Part shown: piece by piece, positions 25,587-36,999 of the stretch
Layout: each line of letters opens with the position of its first letter
Numbering within the stretch: the first letter of the stretch is position 1
NCBI GenBank assembly: GCA_036320915.1
Contig: JAXBDG010000021.1
Location: 62,001 to 126,000, forward strand
Length of the DNA stretch: 64,000 bases
Source: Linnemannia elongata
Taxonomy: Eukaryota > Mortierellomycota > Mortierellomycetes > Mortierellales > Mortierellaceae
Reading direction: 5' to 3'
Made by a program: the position numbers and the translations under genes
The notes under the pieces: generated by a model
Told to the model about the DNA's origin: nothing
The model's database searches: none
The model's input: only the letters and a program-made list of their open reading frames with translations

Positions 25587-26567
25587 TCAAAGCACCTTCT
25601 CCAGGTACCTCGTCTCCCAATTATTCTCCCCACCATAATTCCTCACCGCCACTTTGAACGTCTTATACCCGAACTTCTCATACCCACCCGCTTTAGCCAA
25701 CCCATAAATCGTCAATACCTTCAACCCCTTCTCTCTCGCAATCTCTTCACAAATACTCAAGATCTTGCCAAGGTACCCCTTGCCGCGGTATTGTTTGTAG
25801 AGGAAGAGCGAGACGATGCAACCGCGTTTAGAGTCGATGTCGGCGACGTCTTTGTCGGCTCGATCGAAGTCTTTGAGTTCGACGCCTCCCATTCCGATAG
25901 GAGTTGCGGTCCCCGGTAGGTAAAAAATTGACATGAAGCGGGTGCCTTCTGCCTGTTGGATAAACCATGTTGGGACCTGGCGGGGAGGAGGGGAGAAGGA
26001 AGGAAGCAATTGGGTTTGTGATTTTCTTGTTAGTTGCTTGCGTGGAATAAGGGGTGGGTGGGACAAAACAATGTAACAAGGGTGTCAAAAGAAGATGTAG
26101 GAGGGAATGGTTCAATAGACCACCCCCTTTTTTTCTTCCACCCATCCATCTCTTTTGTCGGTAACTGCGCAAATGCATTGATGCCTTTGGGCGTGCAGGT
26201 GCAAAGACAGAGAGGATAGAAGGAACTGTTTGTTATACATACCATGCCAGCATCCCACCCGCATGCTTTCCGCATAGCGACCAACAACTTCTGGTGCTCC
26301 TCAGGATTAGGCACCACATAGTCCAGGTCTGGCAGGGCGACAGACTCTGCAATCACTGAGACCGGTTTCTCACTAGTAGATATATTTTTTGTGTTGCAAA
26401 AATTGAAGGAGGGGGAGTTAGACAACTAGGAGTCCTATGAAAATATGGGCAACAACAGCCCAGTTGAGGGGTACACTACAAGGAACAGACCTGGAGTCGG
26501 TGACAGCAGGGAGGTCAGGTTGCTGTGTTTCGGGGATGGTAGGGGTAGAAGGAACGGTGTTGACCAT
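25587..26567 (-). CDS. GNAT-family N-acetyltransferase
   Basis: Exons 26491-26567, 26243-26372 and 25587-25976, in phase, 198 residues. The acetyl-CoA-binding signature (R/Q)-x-x-G-x-G/A appears as QYRGKGYLG at about 131-139, preceded by the usual beta-strand (GCIVSLFLY) and followed by a helix (ILSICEEIA) and the late strand VLTIYGL. Residues 33-67 (YVVPNPEEHQ..., WDAGM) resemble the N-terminal part of fungal acetyltransferases of this family. Substrate unknown; cytosolic, as no signal is seen. Start chosen at MVNTV because it splices in phase to the conserved SEKPVSVIAES; an ATG inside the first intron would give a weaker N-terminus. Confidence 0.8.
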
Positions 26568-27209
26568 GATGTTGTTGGTGGGAATGTGGGGAACGGAATG
26601 AATGGGCGTAGGAAAACAAGAGGCGGATGGGCTCCAAGATGGCTGATCAACAAGATGAGGGACAAAAAAAAGGGAATGAGAACTGAAAAGGAAGAAAAGG
26701 ATAGCGCCGAGCTCTAAGCCTCAGTCACATAGTTCAATTCGTTGCCCGCCGAAAGTTGACAAGGAAGAAGGGAAGGCCTGTCTGCGTCTATGCATAGTTG
26801 TGATGGAGGGGATGATATTCATACCAGGACATGAATCATGAACCAAGAGAGAGAGAGAGTAGAGTAGGGGCATTGAAGCAAGGGTGATTGCAATTGCGCT
26901 GCTGTCAACTTGACAGCAAGCAAACCCGCCAATGCTTCTTTCTTGCACGAGCATCTAGTAAAAGTACAACGTGGCTCATGACATATGCATATTTCTCGGC
27001 GAAGTAAGTAAGATCTATGCCAGTGTGATTAAGGTGACTGCCCTATGGTCACATCAGAATCAGCCCCGGTTTTTGTTTCAAAGAAAAAAAAAAATCCGCA
27101 TCTATTCTTTATCTGTCTTTCTCTCACCCCCCCCCCCCCCCCCCACAAAAAGCTCCTTCGTTCTCTTCATTCCCTTTTGCTCATTCTCATTGCACTCACT
27201 TTTTCAGTT
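26568..27209. promoter_or_regulatory. Divergent spacer between GNAT and unknown low-complexity gene
   Basis: 642 bp must hold both promoters. It contains a C18 tract at 27127-27144. The stretch just before the + start is pyrimidine-rich and stays open in frame from 27045. Confidence 0.55.
27127..27144. repeat. Homopolymer C tract (18 bp)
   Basis: About 65 bp before the predicted ATG of the low-complexity protein gene. Confidence 0.95.
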
Positions 27210-29822
27210 ATGGGCGACACTTCACCCCCGCAACCACAACCTGCTGGCAAGCACAGGACGACCCGGCAAGAGACAGTTGAACCAAGCATCTCAGCTCCAA
27301 CAACAACAGCAGCAGCACCACCTGCAACTACACATGGAACAACAGCATCAAAACCATCTCGCAAAGACGCGCTGCTATCGCACAAGCGCACCCGGAGCAA
27401 CAATAGCCAAGGTCATGCCGCATCATCCACCATCACAACTACAAATACTACTCTAACGACCACTGCTGGGCACAGTAGCCATAACCATAACAATAACAAT
27501 AACAATAAGAGGCATAGTCATACAGTGACACACTCCAAGACCCGCCCCATGATGCGATCCGTCTCCAACCAGTCTCAGCACCACCAAGAACCAAAGCAAC
27601 AGCATTCACCCACAGCAGCACATTCAACCGCAACGACGGCGACGACAAAGTCGGAAAGGCGGGCAAGGACGTCCACCGAACAGAGGAAGAAAGGGAGACC
27701 CAAGTTTGTGTGTGGAGATCACGCAGATGAAGACCTGAGCTCGGACCAACCACATCAAGAGCAGCATACGCACTCCCACGGAGCAGCAATAGGAAAAGCC
27801 GGAGAAGGAGAAGGTGAAGAAGAAGGAACAGAAGCGGTGAGGGAACTGGAACACGACGGCTACCATCCCTACCACCCGCCTCGGCACAAGCACCATCCCT
27901 ACCCCGTAGCACCCACCCGGCATCACACCTCGCTCCACCAAAATCACCATCTGCCACCGACAGAGGCAGCCGGTGAAGGTGGTAGAGGAGGAGTAAGTTC
28001 ACAGGCAGTCAGTAGTCAGCAGGGGAACTTAGATCCAGAGCGTGGACCCATTTCGGAGAGTATTCCCAACAATAGTCAGCGCCCTCACCTTCTTCCTCGA
28101 CCATCTTCGATTCCTCCTCCTGCACCTATGCGAGCAACGAAGAAGGAGCAGGAGAAGAAGCAGCAGTCTGAGATTGCAACCATCCGACTCACAGCACCAG
28201 ACGCCATGACTGCCTTGCCGACATCGACACGAAAGCAAAATACGAAAAAGAAGACGAATGGGCCTTTTGTTTCTTCATCTTCCCCTTCTTCTGCCGAGGA
28301 GTCAGATGTGTCCGTGACCCGCGCAAAACTAACGAATCTCACCCTTGTCGGAAAAGATGAGCAGGGGCAACAACAACAGAGAAAGCAGGACGAAAGGATT
28401 CCGAAGGATACGACACTTGCCGGCAAGGACAAGGGAGTAGACAACATCAACAACAACACAGAGACGACGTTACAACCAAATGTCCCCGAGCTCGTCGTTC
28501 ACTCGACTTCGACTACATCCGCACATAACCTCGCAGGAGGAGGAGGAAGAGGAGGAGGAGGAGGAGGAAGAGGAGGAGCAACAGTGGGAGGACATCTTCA
28601 ATCGTCCCAACAACCACACTCGCACCCAACACCAGGAGTAGCGGCGGCCATCACATCGCCCTCACAACAGCCCTCGGAGCGTCTCACAAGGCTCTTGAAC
28701 CCAAGTCTCTCAACCACGTCACTCCCCTCGCTGTCCAAGACGACCTCCCAACCCGTTGTCGCAATCGTCTGCCCGAACCACCACCAGAACGATAGCATCG
28801 TCGACAATGCCGATTCTGTTTCCAGCCACAAGGAAGATTCTTCCCCTTCACAACAGGATACGCCTTCTCCTATGACAGCAGCAGCATCAGCTGTAGACTT
28901 GGTCTCGAAACTTCTCAACCCCGTAGTGACACTCGGTCGGTCACGGTCTCACTCTAGTCTCCACTCCATGTTTACCAACGCCCTCTCCGGTTCTCCCTCC
29001 TCCTCTTCTGCAACGACCGGGCAACATCGACCCTTCCATGCACGCCACGGGTCTGCAGCCTCGCTCGCAGGGTCTGTCAAATCCAATCCAGCCTCTTCTA
29101 GTACCGGTATGAGTATGATGGGTATGGGGTTCATGACTTCCCCACCGCGCGTCGCGGACCCGAATGTGTACCTCATCTCACGGTTTATTACCCCCGCCAG
29201 TCAGCAGCAAGCGGCGCTGAGTTCTTCGGCACCCAAGCAGCAGGCGGGATCGTTATCGGGTAGTAGTAGTACAGGATCACTGGCGGCGAGACGTAGGCTC
29301 CCAGCGAGTTTGCGGATGACTTCTTCAGATATGGATGTCCCAGCAGCAGGAAGAAGAGGAGGACCTCCTGCTGCTACTGCTGCCGCTTCTGCTGCTTTAG
29401 GCACGGTACCAACATCTCCAGACCGAGCGTCTACCTACTCATCTGCAGAAGGTCCTACACCTACTCACTCCCACAGTGCTACACCCCTACCACCGCACTC
29501 CTCCTTCCCATCCTCAAACCATACCAGCAGCAGCCCGTGGAATCCAGAAGAATCCATGTCACGAACCCAACAGAAGCTGAACCTGCAACGGGACAGCTCA
29601 TACGACGACCTGGACGAACAAGAGATGGCTCGCCGCGGGAGGGTTCATAAGGAGATGGAGCGGATCCAACGCGAGTACAAGTGTATTCGGGTGACCTCTG
29701 ATCCGGTCATGGAGAGTATGTCTCGGTGTTTTGCTTTGCAGAAACAGCAGCAGCTTGAGCAGCAGAGTGAGGTACTTGGAGGAAGAGGAGGAGGCCATGG
29801 GGAAGAAGCACGGTCGTTCTAG
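27210..29822 (+). CDS. Large low-complexity protein of unknown function
   Basis: Single exon, 870 residues; family not recognised. Almost all of it is rich in Ser, Thr, Gln, His and Pro, with short Asn and Gly/Arg runs (GGGGRGGGGG at about residue 440). More ordered patches are near 620-650 (SAVDLVSKLLNPVV, RSRSHSSLHSMF), near 720 (DPNVYLISRFI) and at the C-terminus (about 800-855: SYDDLDEQEMARR, a charged helix, CIRVTSDPVMESMSRCF). These are candidates for the conserved parts. No signal peptide or membrane segment if translation starts at MGDTS (27210). An in-frame ATG at 27045 would add 55 residues from the CT-rich leader, which looks like UTR. Likely intracellular, perhaps a regulatory or scaffold protein. 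Confidence 0.7.
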   Translation: MGDTSPPQPQPAGKHRTTRQETVEPSISAPTTTAAAPPATTHGTTASKPSRKDALLSHKRTRSNNSQGHAASSTITTTNTTLTTTAGHSSHNHNNNNNNKRHSHTVTHSKTRPMMRSVSNQSQHHQEPKQQHSPTAAHSTATTATTKSERRARTSTEQRKKGRPKFVCGDHADEDLSSDQPHQEQHTHSHGAAIGKAGEGEGEEEGTEAVRELEHDGYHPYHPPRHKHHPYPVAPTRHHTSLHQNHHLPPTEAAGEGGRGGVSSQAVSSQQGNLDPERGPISESIPNNSQRPHLLPRPSSIPPPAPMRATKKEQEKKQQSEIATIRLTAPDAMTALPTSTRKQNTKKKTNGPFVSSSSPSSAEESDVSVTRAKLTNLTLVGKDEQGQQQQRKQDERIPKDTTLAGKDKGVDNINNNTETTLQPNVPELVVHSTSTTSAHNLAGGGGRGGGGGGRGGATVGGHLQSSQQPHSHPTPGVAAAITSPSQQPSERLTRLLNPSLSTTSLPSLSKTTSQPVVAIVCPNHHQNDSIVDNADSVSSHKEDSSPSQQDTPSPMTAAASAVDLVSKLLNPVVTLGRSRSHSSLHSMFTNALSGSPSSSSATTGQHRPFHARHGSAASLAGSVKSNPASSSTGMSMMGMGFMTSPPRVADPNVYLISRFITPASQQQAALSSSAPKQQAGSLSGSSSTGSLAARRRLPASLRMTSSDMDVPAAGRRGGPPAATAAASAALGTVPTSPDRASTYSSAEGPTPTHSHSATPLPPHSSFPSSNHTSSSPWNPEESMSRTQQKLNLQRDSSYDDLDEQEMARRGRVHKEMERIQREYKCIRVTSDPVMESMSRCFALQKQQQLEQQSEVLGGRGGGHGEEARSF

Positions 29823-29829
29823 GTAAATG

Positions 29830-29835
29830 AATAAA
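29830..29835 (+). terminator. Possible polyadenylation signal AATAAA
   Basis: Seven bases after the stop codon of the low-complexity gene; close, so tentative. Confidence 0.3.
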
Positions 29836-30070
29836 GCATTGGTCATCGATGGCTTGCAAGCTCATACTTGTTCTTACAGCAGCTACTTTGTCTTGAATGG
29901 TTGAGTGTATTGACAATAGTATGTGTATATGTTTATTTTTTTACGTCAAAAAAGACCTCTTTTGAAAGGGTTGGGGGAATGGTATCCATAGTGAAAAATA
30001 ATTTGAAATGTATCACTTCCCAAGCTACGGGAAAAAAAAGAAATGTAAACTAAGTAAGGACCAAGCAAGT

Positions 30071-32774
30071 TTACTTGCCCTCACCGTCCCACCAGCGGTT
30101 GATAGAGCTGGCGTCGCTCATCATGGTATCACGAACAGGGGGTTGCAGTTTGCTTCCGGCATGGTTGCCTCCGGCCAGCGGAGATCCAGCCAAAGGAGAA
30201 GAACGTCCACCATTGCTCAAACCAGGGATGACGATCGAATCCCGGATCATCGAAGACTGACGTCTAGGCAGATGAACAGGGCTGGAGGATCTAGAGGGCA
30301 TAGAGGAGCGAGGGGATCCCGAGCGTCCGTTATCGTCCTCGCGGTGACCCATGGGCGTCATCGAGTGCATGTTGACATCCTCAAAGTCGTCATGAAGAGT
30401 CGCCTCGTCCACAAACATGACACAAACGACAGGGAAGGCTCCTTCGTTGGAGGTGTTCATATTGACTCCGACTGCCCAGCCGTCATCAAAGACCTTGTGG
30501 ACGTTGACAATATCACCGGGGGAGAGGTCCAATTCATCAGCCATCGATGCCTGGTAAGGGTACAACGCCTGGCAGTACTGCTTGCCTCCTGCTCCTCCTA
30601 CTGCTGATGCGCCTCCAATAGAGCTAGCCTTCGAGATCCTGTTAGCAGCAGCACCACCAGCAACGGCAGCAGCGGCGGCAGGCTGGACGCTGAGCGAGGG
30701 CAAGGCAGTCATGGGGATGGGAGCCGAGGGGACCTGACCGGTGCTGAAACCTTCCTCCTGCAATTTAGGCGACGAGATCTTGTACTTGGACGCACTCGAG
30801 TTGGACATGTGGCGAGACAGATTGTTGGCCCCGCCGTTGCCTACATGACCATGCACCTTGTTTCCACCCTTTCCGTTGTTGCTGCGTTTGCGACGGATGC
30901 AGCAGACAATGAAGGCAAAGAACAAGAGGATCAAGACCACGCCTCCTCCGATGATGCCTCCCAACGCAGCCGTTGACAATCCAGCGATGAGTCCATCCTT
31001 CTTGTCGCCGTTGTTTCCGCCGTCCTGATTGGCGATAGGGGTTGTGGGCGAAGAGGCTGGTGGAGTGTTGCCAATGGTGGTGATGGCAGTGGTGGTAGTG
31101 GTGAGGGGGGCACAGGAGGCGGCGGCGTTCATGATGCAGCAGGCATCAGTGGTTGCATTGCGACAGAAGGTGCACATGGATGTATTGTCCACGAATCCTA
31201 GATAGATGGAATTATTGAAAATAGAATTCGATTGTTCATTAGTGCCATTGACAAATAGCGTTTCCCGCTAAAAGACGCACTTGAGTGGTTTAAAGCCTGT
31301 CAGTTGTCTTTGTCGTATTGTCGTTCTGCTCTGCTTGGTGCCTTTCTGCGTTTTACTACCACAACATAGTCCTACTTTCTGCAGCTGTAGCTGCTACTGT
31401 CTGCACTGGCATCATCATCTCTTGAATTAGCCCTTTTTTTTTGGGCGGAACACAAGAATAATTATATATACCGTAACTCACTAACCAAACCAACTCTCCT
31501 TCACTCTTTCCTTCTTTCACACAAGTGTATCTTTGTGTGTGTGTTTGTTGTGTGTTGTGCAACCCAAAAAAAAATCAATTTAACAAAGATATTGCTCTCA
31601 TTTCCCGTCCGTCCTTTTTTCGCCCTCTCTGTGAGCAAAATAGCACACAACACGCACTACTTTTGTAAACAACAACAATAACAATACTCTTTTGGGTCTG
31701 GTGCATCCAATATACCTCGAACCAAGACCATTTGCTCTCTTCCTTATTCTCGTCAGCATGTTGGTAGTAGCAGTACTAGTAGCGACAGGAGCAGTAGGCA
31801 ATTGCAGCTCCCCTGACGGCGTAAACAACAATGGCATACTTCTGGTCGATATCGTAACGAACAAAGCAAAGCAAATATAAACCGCATGTCATAAAACCCA
31901 TGCGATTGGATGTTGTCAAAAAAGAGAGGGGTGCGTGAGAGGAGGAACAGACGTTCATTCCTGTTCCTACTCGCTTTGTAGGTTGTGCCTTGGTTGATGC
32001 GTCCTTATTTCCGAGGAAACCGAGGGTGTGTATGAATTAAGGCTCCCTCCCTTTTTTTTTTTATCGTTCCCCTGTTATTAACTGTACCCCTGCACAATCC
32101 ATTTGGTATGAAAATAGAACCGTTGCGTTGGGCACAAAAAATAAATAAAAATACAACAGAAAAGGAAGAGATGAAAGAGAGTGAGAGAACTTACCACAGG
32201 TTGTGGCCTCGTTCTTGATTCCGCTGACACAGGCGGGATCGGTACTACTCAAGCTTGAAAAGGACCTGCCTGCTGTGCAAGTATCGTCCATTAGTTGTTT
32301 TGCAATTCTGTTCGACTCGGGATCACTGGGGCAGGACTTGGCGACCATCTGGGCCAACGAAGTCGCATAGTCGGTACAGGTGGTTCTGCACATGTTCAGG
32401 GCACTATTGGGCGGGGAGCAAGCAACTGAGGCTGAATCCTGGGTAATCAAGGTACAGGCGACGGTGTTTTGGTAGCGGATGTGTGTAGTCCTGTTGGTGC
32501 CGCAAGAAGTGGGGGAGGTATACCAGGCGGTTGCTTCTTGGATAGCCTTGTCGAACTGGGCAAGGTTGTCAAAGTTGGCAATGGATAAGCCCAGCTCCAT
32601 TTTGGTGAGTGTGGCAGCGGCGGAGGTGTCGACCTGGAGGTTGTCGAATCCGGGGCAGGCTGTGGAACCTTTGAGGGGGATGCATTTGGCGTTGGTGGAG
32701 GCGATGAGGAGGGCGAGTGGGACCAGGGTCCGTGTGAGCCAGTGACGGCGTTGTGAGGAGGTTGCTTGGGTCAT
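30071..32774 (-). CDS. Single-pass membrane protein with cytoplasmic SH3 domain
   Basis: Exons 32195-32774 and 30071-31197, split by a 997 bp intron in phase 1, 568 residues. A signal peptide (about 1-29) is followed by a Cys-rich ectodomain to about 220, with motifs such as CRTTCTDYATSL, SGIKNEATTC and CTFCRNATTDACC. A Thr/Pro-rich stalk, one transmembrane helix at about 271-294 (ALGGIIGGGVVLILL...) and a basic stop (IRRKR) come next. An SH3 domain lies at about 400-455 (ALYPYQASMADELDLSPGD ... DGWAVGVN ... GAFP). The rest is a disordered tail with SRSSSP and LPRRQSSM. Architecture matches fungal Fus1/Sho1-type anchored SH3 proteins in concept, with a larger ectodomain. It probably recruits proline-rich partners (Kelch-protein tails are an option) at the plasma membrane during polarity, stress or mating signalling; the exact role is unknown. 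Confidence 0.85.
31198..32194 (-). other. Long intron (997 bp) of the membrane SH3 gene
   Basis: GTAAGT donor and ...CTATCTAG acceptor. The join gives a continuous Cys-rich stretch (TTC-GFVDNTSMC). No ORF of note inside. Confidence 0.75.
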
Positions 32775-35484
32775 TGTTGTGTATATGTGTGGTGTTGTTG
32801 TTGGGTGGTGGTGGGTATTTGGCGGGAAGAAGGAAGGTGGAGCTGGTGGTTGGGCGTAGTTTTTTCGGATTAGATTGTTCACGAAGGGAGTCCGGGGTTT
32901 GTTCAAGAGAGAAGTATGGAAGGAAGAGTGGCGAAAATAAATAAAAGGAGAGGATACGACGCAGAGGGGGAGGAGAGTGAAAAGAGAGTGAAACAAGACT
33001 TTAAAAGGGTGTGTGTCGTATGGATAGGGCAATACACAGAAAAAGGGTGTCAATGAAAACAAAAAGAAAAAGAAAAAAAAAAAAGACGGAGACGAGGTAG
33101 GAAGGGGTGATGGTTGAGAGGAATGAGTGAGTGAGGAGGAGGAGGAGGAAGAGAGATGATGATGATGAGAGTGGTTGTTCGTTATAGGTAGGTAGGACGA
33201 GTGTAAGGAATGGGAAGGAGAGGAAGAGTGACTATACAACGGCGAGGAAGTAGAGTGCAGTGGAAGGGGTGGAGGAAGAGGAGAGAGGAAGAAGAGGAAG
33301 AAGAGGGAGGGGTGCCTTGACGAAGGATGGAAGGGGTGAAGAGAGGGAAGGGTTTGGTGAAGAACGAACGGAGAAGAGAGAAAAAAAATGAAAAGAAAGA
33401 AGAGAGAAGAAAAGAGAAGAGAGTAAAAAGAGTAAAAAGAGTAAAAAGAGAGAGAGAGAACAGAAACGAGATGAATAACAAAAGTATGAGAAAAAGGGTG
33501 ACAGTGAGAGGTGGACGTGTGCCATGGATATAATAAGAATGGACAGGTGTGGAGGGAGACACGAGGGAGGATAAGCTTGAGTGATAATAGTCTCTGTCTC
33601 ACTGACTGATATACTGATTGAGAAAACTGATGTTGATTGATGCGAGGTGATAGGTCCGTTGATAGACTCGTCAGGTCAACACATCAAGGTTAACAGGTCC
33701 ACGCTGACCATCCATTCGATATCTACAGTACTGAGATATGAAAAGAGAGAGAGTGAGTGAGAGAGCAAAAACAAAAGGCGATAAAAACAAACAACGAAAT
33801 GTGTAAATAAAGACACAAACAGGAGAGAGAGAGAGAGAGAGAAATACTGAGTAGATGGACATATGGTTCCGCCGTTGTAACAAAGAATAAAAAGATTGAA
33901 CTAAAACAACTCAAAAAAAGGACCAAGCCCATCCATCGTATCCAATCTTTCTTCAAATGGCACAGACACAGGCAGGGCCATGTTCTCTGGCCATGAGGCG
34001 TGTGTAAGATTGCATGAATGAAGTGGAGCCCCTCCTTTCTGCTACCCCCAGCCCCCACTTTTCATTTTCTTGCTTACTCTCTCATTCTCACTTCATTTTG
34101 CATTCCTTCTCATCCATCGTTCCACCTTTTCGCACCTTCAACCCTACAAGAAATAATTAAATTGGCCTTTTTTTGGTTCTGTGTCTGTCATTTATTACTT
34201 CGATCACAAAGTTTGAATTCGAGGCCCAAATGCCCTTTTTTATTCCCTGGTCTTGTCTAATCCGCGGATTGTTATTATTGTTGTTGTGTTCAAGTGCTAA
34301 AATTGGATGAGCACAACATCTCTCCCTCCCTCCCTTCTCTATCCTCTGTTTTTGGTCGTCCTTTTCTTTTCCTGTCCTCCCATTCCTTCCTTCTCTTCAT
34401 TTTCGACAACTCGTGTAAACACAAAAAAAAAAAAAAAAAAACAAACAAACATACAAACAAGAAAAGAAGAAACTAATTCGGTATGCAAAATCATGCTTGG
34501 TCACAATCAAAAGAAACATCCAACTTCTTTCTTCCTTTCTTTTTTTGTTCTTCTTTCTGTGTCAGTCATATATATGCATATCTGTGTCCACATGCGACAT
34601 GCGAGACTGGTAAGAAAGAACAGAAAGAAAGAACGGGCGAGACGAAAAAAAAAAAAAATTGAGAAATTGCTCACAAATAGCTTGTTTTTGTCTTTGTTTG
34701 TCATCTTTACTCTTTTTATCTACCGAGAGCGAGAGAGAGAGAGAGAGAGAGAGAGAAAGGTGAAAGAGAAGGAAGAGAGAGGGCTTCGACGCCAGGATGA
34801 GAAGAGAAAGGGTAGGAAGAAGGGAACGACAAGTGTCTCAAATTGTCTGCTTCCTTTTGCATAAGTGTATTTGCACGGGTGCGCATGCGCATGCGGGAGC
34901 AAGGTAAGAGGGTGAGAGCAGGGAGCGACAATAAAATGTATGATTTTTCGGAAGTGAGAGAGTTGGGCTGAGGAAGATAATGTGAGTATCGTGAGAGAAG
35001 TAGTGTGAGCAAGATTGACAAGGTGAGAATGAGAGGGTTGAGAAGAGTGAGAAGAGAAAGAGAGAGCCATGATGGCACCCGTGCCTTTGTCGACCAACTT
35101 TGGGCATTGTAAGAAAAGGGGATCATTGTGTCATTTATGTTTCATCATCATTGATCCCGTTACATCTTGATTTGCTACAATTTGTCAAAAATGAAATGGA
35201 AGATAAAGGAGAAAAACTGCCCAACTGGTTACCCGGGATTTCGGATATCAGTCGAGTGATGGTCCGATGTATTGATTCTAATACTGAGAACCAACTCTCT
35301 TCCAATCCCCCGGTGAGTGTTGCACATTATACTCTTCCCATCTTGTACTCTCCTTCTCCCTGCCTTTCACCCTTAGCAGAAGCAATTACCAGACCATGAA
35401 CGTTCAAAAACGGAATTCTTAAGGACAGTGTAGTCATGTTTATTTTTTATATCTAAGTGTATGTACAGAGAGTTCAAAGGAAAC
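32775..35484. other. Intergenic, membrane SH3 promoter to aldo/keto reductase 3' end
   Basis: 2.7 kb. The first 700 bp are almost purely purine on + (pyrimidine on the SH3 gene strand). ORFs there are Ser/Phe/Leu-rich by composition only. It contains GA microsatellites (33824-33842 and 34731-34756) and an A run near 34423-34441. No gene is supported. Confidence 0.6.
34731..34756. repeat. GA dinucleotide microsatellite
   Basis: About 13 GA units in a non-coding purine-rich block. Confidence 0.9.
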
Positions 35485-36999
35485 TTAGTTGAAGATCTCA
35501 ATGCCCCAGAAGTCCTTGGGGTCGCAGTAGCGGTGAGGAGCCTTGCCCTCAGTAAGAGCCTTCAAGGCAGCAAGGTCCTCCTGATCGAGCTCGATGTCCT
35601 TAAAGTTGGAGATGATACGCGACTCGGTGACGGACTTGGGGATGACTGAAGTTCCACGCTGCTGGCCCCAGGCGATCAAGACATTGGCGTTGTTGGTGTT
35701 GTGCTTTGCAGCAATCTTTGAAATCTGTTGATTGGAATGAAAGAGAGGAAGGGAAATGCATGAGTCAGCAAACAATGTAACGTGTGTATGCATCGATAAT
35801 ACAAAACTAGTAGAAAAAAAAGACGCCACTAAAAAAAAAAATCCTTACCTCATCGCGCTTGATCAAGGGAGAATCAGTCGAGCCCAAGGGAGAGTAGGCA
35901 GTGACATGAATACCCTTGGCCTTGCAGAACTCCAAAAGCTCCCACTGAGGGTTCTCGGGGTGAAGCTCGACCTGGTTGGCAGCAGGGACGATCTTGGCAA
36001 CATCAAGGATCTTCTCGAGGTTCTTGATCGAGAAGTTGGAGACACCGATGGCCTTGGTCTTGCCGGTTTCGATGAGCTTCTCCATGGCCAGGTAGGTGGC
36101 GGTGATGTCGACGTCCTCAAAGATCAACTTGCCGGCCTCGTCCCTGGCGACTGCCTCGGAGCCCGACTTGAAGGCAACAGGCCAGTGCTATTGTTGTTGT
36201 TTGTTAGAAAGGGAAGGTGATATTTAGTGTTGGTGTTGTGAGCGAAATGGAATCCGAAGGAAGGAAAACAGACGAGTGACGTCTGCTGGAGTCAAATTGG
36301 TGTCATTTCATCTCTTCTTGTCTGTCTGTTTTCTTTGTCTGTCATCCATCTTCGGTCCAGATCCCAATCATTTGATCGACCCTCTTCATCCCCATCCTAA
36401 ACCTCAACAAAACATCATGAGAAAGAACTTACCATCAAGTACAAATCAACATACTCCAAGCCCAAGTTCTCCAACGAGGCCTCCAGAGCAGGCAAAACAT
36501 CCTCAGGACGATGCGAGTTGTTCCAAAGCTTGGTGGTAATAAACAATTGCTCACGGGGGATGTTGGATTCACGGATAGCCTCGCCGACCTCCTTCTCGTT
36601 GCCGTAGATCCATGCAGCATCAATGTGGCGGTATCCGGCGTCCAAGGCGACCTTGACGGCGTTCTTGACAACGTTGCGCTTGCTTTGCCATGTTCCCAGG
36701 CTATTTGGTTGTGAAAAAGATGAAGGATGGGTGAGGAAGGAGAGGAGAAAGGTGAATGGGGGTGAGTGAGTGTGAATGTTTAGCCTGATCTGTTCACTGC
36801 GCAGCGGCTAGCGGATATCGGATAAAGCGTCGGATAAATAACGATCGAGAGGAACTAAAGTCTTTTCTATCTCTGCAATGCAGTTGATTTAGAGATGTTC
36901 TGTCCCCTAACGGTCAAGCAATTGAAGAAGAGAGATAACATACCCGAAGAGAGGGATGGTGGCGCCGGTGTTGAGCTTTGCGATACGTCCGAGAGACAT
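35485..36999 (-). CDS. Aldo/keto reductase
   Basis: Exons 36944-36999, 36433-36700, 35849-36187 and 35485-35724, all in phase, 300 residues, a normal length for the family. NADPH-dependent reduction of aldehydes or ketones in the cytosol. The catalytic tetrad is visible: Asp46 and Tyr51 in [10 protein letters not shown], Lys76 in ITTKLW and His109 in LYLMHWPV. Also present are the strand-1 motif LGTWQ, GVSNFS in the barrel and the cofactor loop [14 protein letters not shown] near the C-terminus. It ends WGIEIFN. Closest in kind to fungal glycerol-dehydrogenase/aldehyde-reductase proteins (GCY1/YPR1/GLD-type); the substrate is not certain. No signal peptide or membrane segment. Confidence 0.92.

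Noticed and set aside
33182..33602. Phe/Ser/Leu-rich minus ORFs that look like membrane proteins
   Set aside because: Composition comes from the pyrimidine-rich leader of the SH3-TM gene; frames overlap each other.
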